This document shows, piece after piece, positions 62,074 to 64,000 of a stretch of 64,000 nucleotides of DNA. The first letter of the stretch is position 1; each line of letters starts with the position of its first letter. The position numbers and the translations under genes are program-made. The stretch covers positions 434,001-498,000 of the forward strand of contig CAWENX010000007.1 in assembly GCA_963810555.1 (NCBI GenBank), written 5' to 3'. Under the pieces are notes generated by a model. That model saw only the letters and a list, made by a program, of their open reading frames with translations. It was not told where the DNA came from and made no database searches. The DNA comes from G963677325 sp963810555. Its GTDB lineage: Bacteria > Bacteroidota > Bacteroidia > Bacteroidales > Prolixibacteraceae.

Positions 62074-62777
62074 CCGTAATTTTTCTCCAAAGCTAAAATA
62101 AAGGGTAAAGTTAATTATATATGAGGTGCCCCTGTAATCAGGAGAATCAGAAGTTAAGAGTTTTTATATAAAATCCTCGTACTCTTTTGGATGTTTTTAA
62201 ACATTTGAATTGTTATTGTTCAGACAATAAGGTAATGAGGTTTATTTATTTAGATGATGATTTTCTACTAAGGTTATAAAGCAGAAAATAAGGTTGAATT
62301 TATTTGTCATTTTACAAAATAATATTTAAAAATTTCAAAATCAGATTCTCCCGATAGCTATCGGGATCCTTTTTAATTCAGGTTTATCCAGGTTAAGACG
62401 GTTTACGAAAATAAGGGAATAAGGCAGGGTTATCTTTTTATCCAATTGTTACTAAGGTTAATAAATAATTGTAAATAAGGTTTTTAGAACATGTATCGAT
62501 CATTAATTATTTCTATCAGATTTCATAATTCGAAGAGAAGGATTCCCAAAGCTTCGGGATTGTCATACAACCGGTTAGAAATATGATATGAAATTGAATA
62601 CAGTTTTTCTGATTTTAAATCAAGATCAATGATCGTATACGTTTGGCAGGAGTTATATTCAAGAGATATTATTGGGGCATCTCTTTTTCAAACAAAGGAA
62701 TTGGCTATCGCCATTAAATCGTATCTTTGAAAGATCATAAAACAAGTAAGTCATTTTAATGTCCTAATGAAAATAAC
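62074..62777. other. Intergenic region with two TCCCG..CGGGA palindromes
   Basis: No gene seen. Contains the exact palindrome at 62349-62366 and a one-mismatch palindrome TCCCAAAGCTTCGGGA at 62544-62559. A GAGGTGCCC match to the IS end near 62119 looks accidental. Confidence 0.6.
62349..62366. repeat. 18-bp palindrome TCCCGATAGCTATCGGGA
   Basis: Perfect palindrome identical to the in-frame copy at 51981 inside a DUF4838 gene. Its flanks differ (TT before, TCC after here), so the two are linked only by the core. Confidence 0.85.
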
Positions 62778-64000
62778 ATGCTAACACTTACCATTTTATC
62801 ACAGAAAGAGAGAGAAACCATCCACTCAGCCGGGAAACAGATCCTTAACGAGGTCGGGGTTAAAATACGGAATGAACGTATTTATCAATTACTCCTGGAT
62901 GCCGGGGCAAGAGAAGATAAAGATGACAGAACCAGACTCTATTTTGGTGAAGAGATGGTCAGGAAATATCTGGCATTGTGCCCTAAGAGCTTCACCATAA
63001 AGAATCGGAAAAACGAGGAACACGTTGTTAAAAACGGCTCTGCCCCGCTTTATTATTCAGCCAATGCAACTCATTACGTAAGAGGAACCAGCAGGAAATC
63101 TGTTGAGATAGGTAAAGAAGAATTTACCGATTTTATGCGCGTAATCGATAAGTTGGATAATGTGCAGGGTATGGTGGGCATGAATCTCAAAGAACCGGCC
63201 CCGCGGTGCAGGGACATAATTGGATTCAGGTACATGGCTGAAAATTCTTACAAACATATCAGGCCCTGCATGTACTCCCCTTCCGGCGCTCTTGCCATGA
63301 TTGAAATGGCGGATGTGATCCTTGAAGGAAAATCTTTAAGGGAAAATATGTTCTTTACCTTGGGTTACAGCATAGTCAGTCCTCTCACCTGGTCAGAAAC
63401 GGCTCTTCAGTTAATGGTTAATTCGAGCGGCCATGGTATTCCCTTTATGATCAATTCGGAACCTATGGCAGGTGGAACTTCTCCTGTTACCCTTGCAGGA
63501 AGCCTTGCCATGGCGGATGCCGAAGTGATCAGCGGGCTTATTATCCTGCAGGTTCTCGAGCCAGGCAGACCGGTTATATATAATGCAGGTTTTGCGCATA
63601 TTCTCGATATGCTCACTACGCTGACCCTGACAGCAGCTCCCGAAGGCGCACTGATACAGGCTGCAGGAGCAGAAATGGCAGAATATCACGGTCTGCCCTG
63701 CGCTTCGTGGGCATTAAGCGACGCTGCCATGCTGGATTCACAGGCAACTTATGAAAAATTCCTTACCCTTATGGCTCATACCCTGTCAAATGTCAACATG
63801 GTCTGGGGGATCGGAAATATCGAAACATCGAAGACAATTTCCCCCGAAGTGGCAGTAATCGACAATGAACTGATTGGAAATTGCATAAGGTTCAGAAAAG
63901 GTATTACCGTAGATGAAGAGCATCTCGCCGTTGATGTGATAAAAGATACTGTTTTTAAAGGCAACTTTCTTGAAACCATACATACGCTGAATCATTACCA
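62778..64000 (+). CDS. MttB-family (trimethylamine/glycine-betaine type) methyltransferase, no pyrrolysine, 3' end cut
   Basis: The visible 407 codons from ATG 62778 (MLTLTILSQKERETIHSAG) form one continuous frame that runs past the window edge. The family marks GKQILNEVGVKIRNERIYQL, VQGMVGMNLKEPAP, MINSEPMAGGTSPVTLAG and LIGNCIRFRKGITVDEEHLA match the MttB superfamily TIM barrel that moves methyl groups from quaternary amines to a corrinoid protein. No TAG occurs in the visible frame; the region that carries pyrrolysine in archaeal MttB is read through by sense codons (NMVWGIGNIETSKT), so this is a non-Pyl member, as in MtgB-type enzymes. The substrate and corrinoid partner are not visible. 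Confidence 0.85.
   Translation, partial: MLTLTILSQKERETIHSAGKQILNEVGVKIRNERIYQLLLDAGAREDKDDRTRLYFGEEMVRKYLALCPKSFTIKNRKNEEHVVKNGSAPLYYSANATHYVRGTSRKSVEIGKEEFTDFMRVIDKLDNVQGMVGMNLKEPAPRCRDIIGFRYMAENSYKHIRPCMYSPSGALAMIEMADVILEGKSLRENMFFTLGYSIVSPLTWSETALQLMVNSSGHGIPFMINSEPMAGGTSPVTLAGSLAMADAEVISGLIILQVLEPGRPVIYNAGFAHILDMLTTLTLTAAPEGALIQAAGAEMAEYHGLPCASWALSDAAMLDSQATYEKFLTLMAHTLSNVNMVWGIGNIETSKTISPEVAVIDNELIGNCIRFRKGITVDEEHLAVDVIKDTVFKGNFLETIHTLNHY

Noticed and set aside
62119..62130. GAGGTGCCC match to the IS right end
   Set aside because: Nine identical bases are expected by chance at appreciable frequency in 64 kb; no further end sequence or transposase remnant.
62778..64000. Pyrrolysine (amber) codon in the MttB-family gene
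   Set aside because: The visible reading frame was followed codon by codon at its 3' part and contains no TAG.

Overview
The window looks like an AT-rich chromosomal segment of a Bacteroidota bacterium, most likely of the Bacteroidales/Marinilabiliales type. This is inferred from gene content: a DUF4954 beta-helix protein, a DnaQ-GIY-YIG fusion, a stand-alone N-terminal half of LysO, a PepSY-like protein, a CsgG with a C-terminal beta-barrel, DUF4838 glycosidase-like proteins and heavy polysaccharide-degradation content. There is one tRNA (Arg, anticodon CCG), no rRNA and no CRISPR. One IS5-type insertion sequence is present with a dead transposase.

Layout. 1-7.4 kb: housekeeping and repair genes (threonine aldolase, photolyase, DnaQ-GIY-YIG nuclease, HD hydrolase), tRNA-Arg, the IS and a DUF502 membrane protein. 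7.7-12 kb: a signalling cluster (PAS-PAS-GAF histidine kinase, single-domain response regulator, REC-kinase-REC hybrid) that converges on a Tat-exported DegT-type aminotransferase gene. 13.8-19.7 kb: a complete curli operon on the minus strand (small curlin-like gene, csgA-like, csgB-like, csgE, csgF, csgG-barrel, accessory lipoprotein). About 19 apparent frameshifts run through it. Upstream lie two tandemly duplicated LuxR-type regulators with non-canonical receiver domains and a covarying hairpin in each leader. 24.1-28.2 kb: glmS (also frame-broken) and DUF4954. 28.5-35.5 kb: a PAS-LuxR regulator, an ECF sigma factor and an envelope operon. That operon has a Lys-tailed lipoprotein and two L,D-transpeptidases, one of which carries the same N-terminal domain as the lipoprotein. 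35.6-64 kb: a saccharide-utilisation region with a Zn-dehydrogenase, a heparinase II/III-like protein, four tandem paralogues of an uncharacterised secreted family, two DUF4838 paralogues, two paralogous TIM-barrel proteins, GH-A and GH42-like glycosidases, a deacetylase, a cupin lipoprotein, an alpha/beta hydrolase, a VapBC-like pair and a non-pyrrolysine MttB-family gene cut by the window edge. No SusC/SusD pair is present.

How it works together. The 36-61 kb genes mostly start with export signals or lipoboxes and look like a periplasmic/outer-surface pathway for a probably uronate-containing polysaccharide; the substrate is not determinable from sequence. A shared 18-bp palindrome (CGTCAC..GTGACG) upstream of two of the four tandem paralogues suggests a common regulator.

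Most striking non-genic signal. Six intergenic loci (near 2.4, 23.7, 29.7, 39.1, 47.7 and 56.4 kb) hold arrays of short motifs spaced exactly 11 bp apart. Several are built as head-to-head inverted half-arrays; one is a perfect 34-bp-armed hairpin. They are neither CRISPR nor ordinary satellites, since the units between anchors differ, and I know no named family for them. A second theme is small dispersed palindromes, two of which sit in frame inside the two DUF4838 paralogues.

Caution: the single-base frame breaks cluster at 13-26 kb and hit glmS, normally essential, so part or all of this may be sequence error rather than gene decay.
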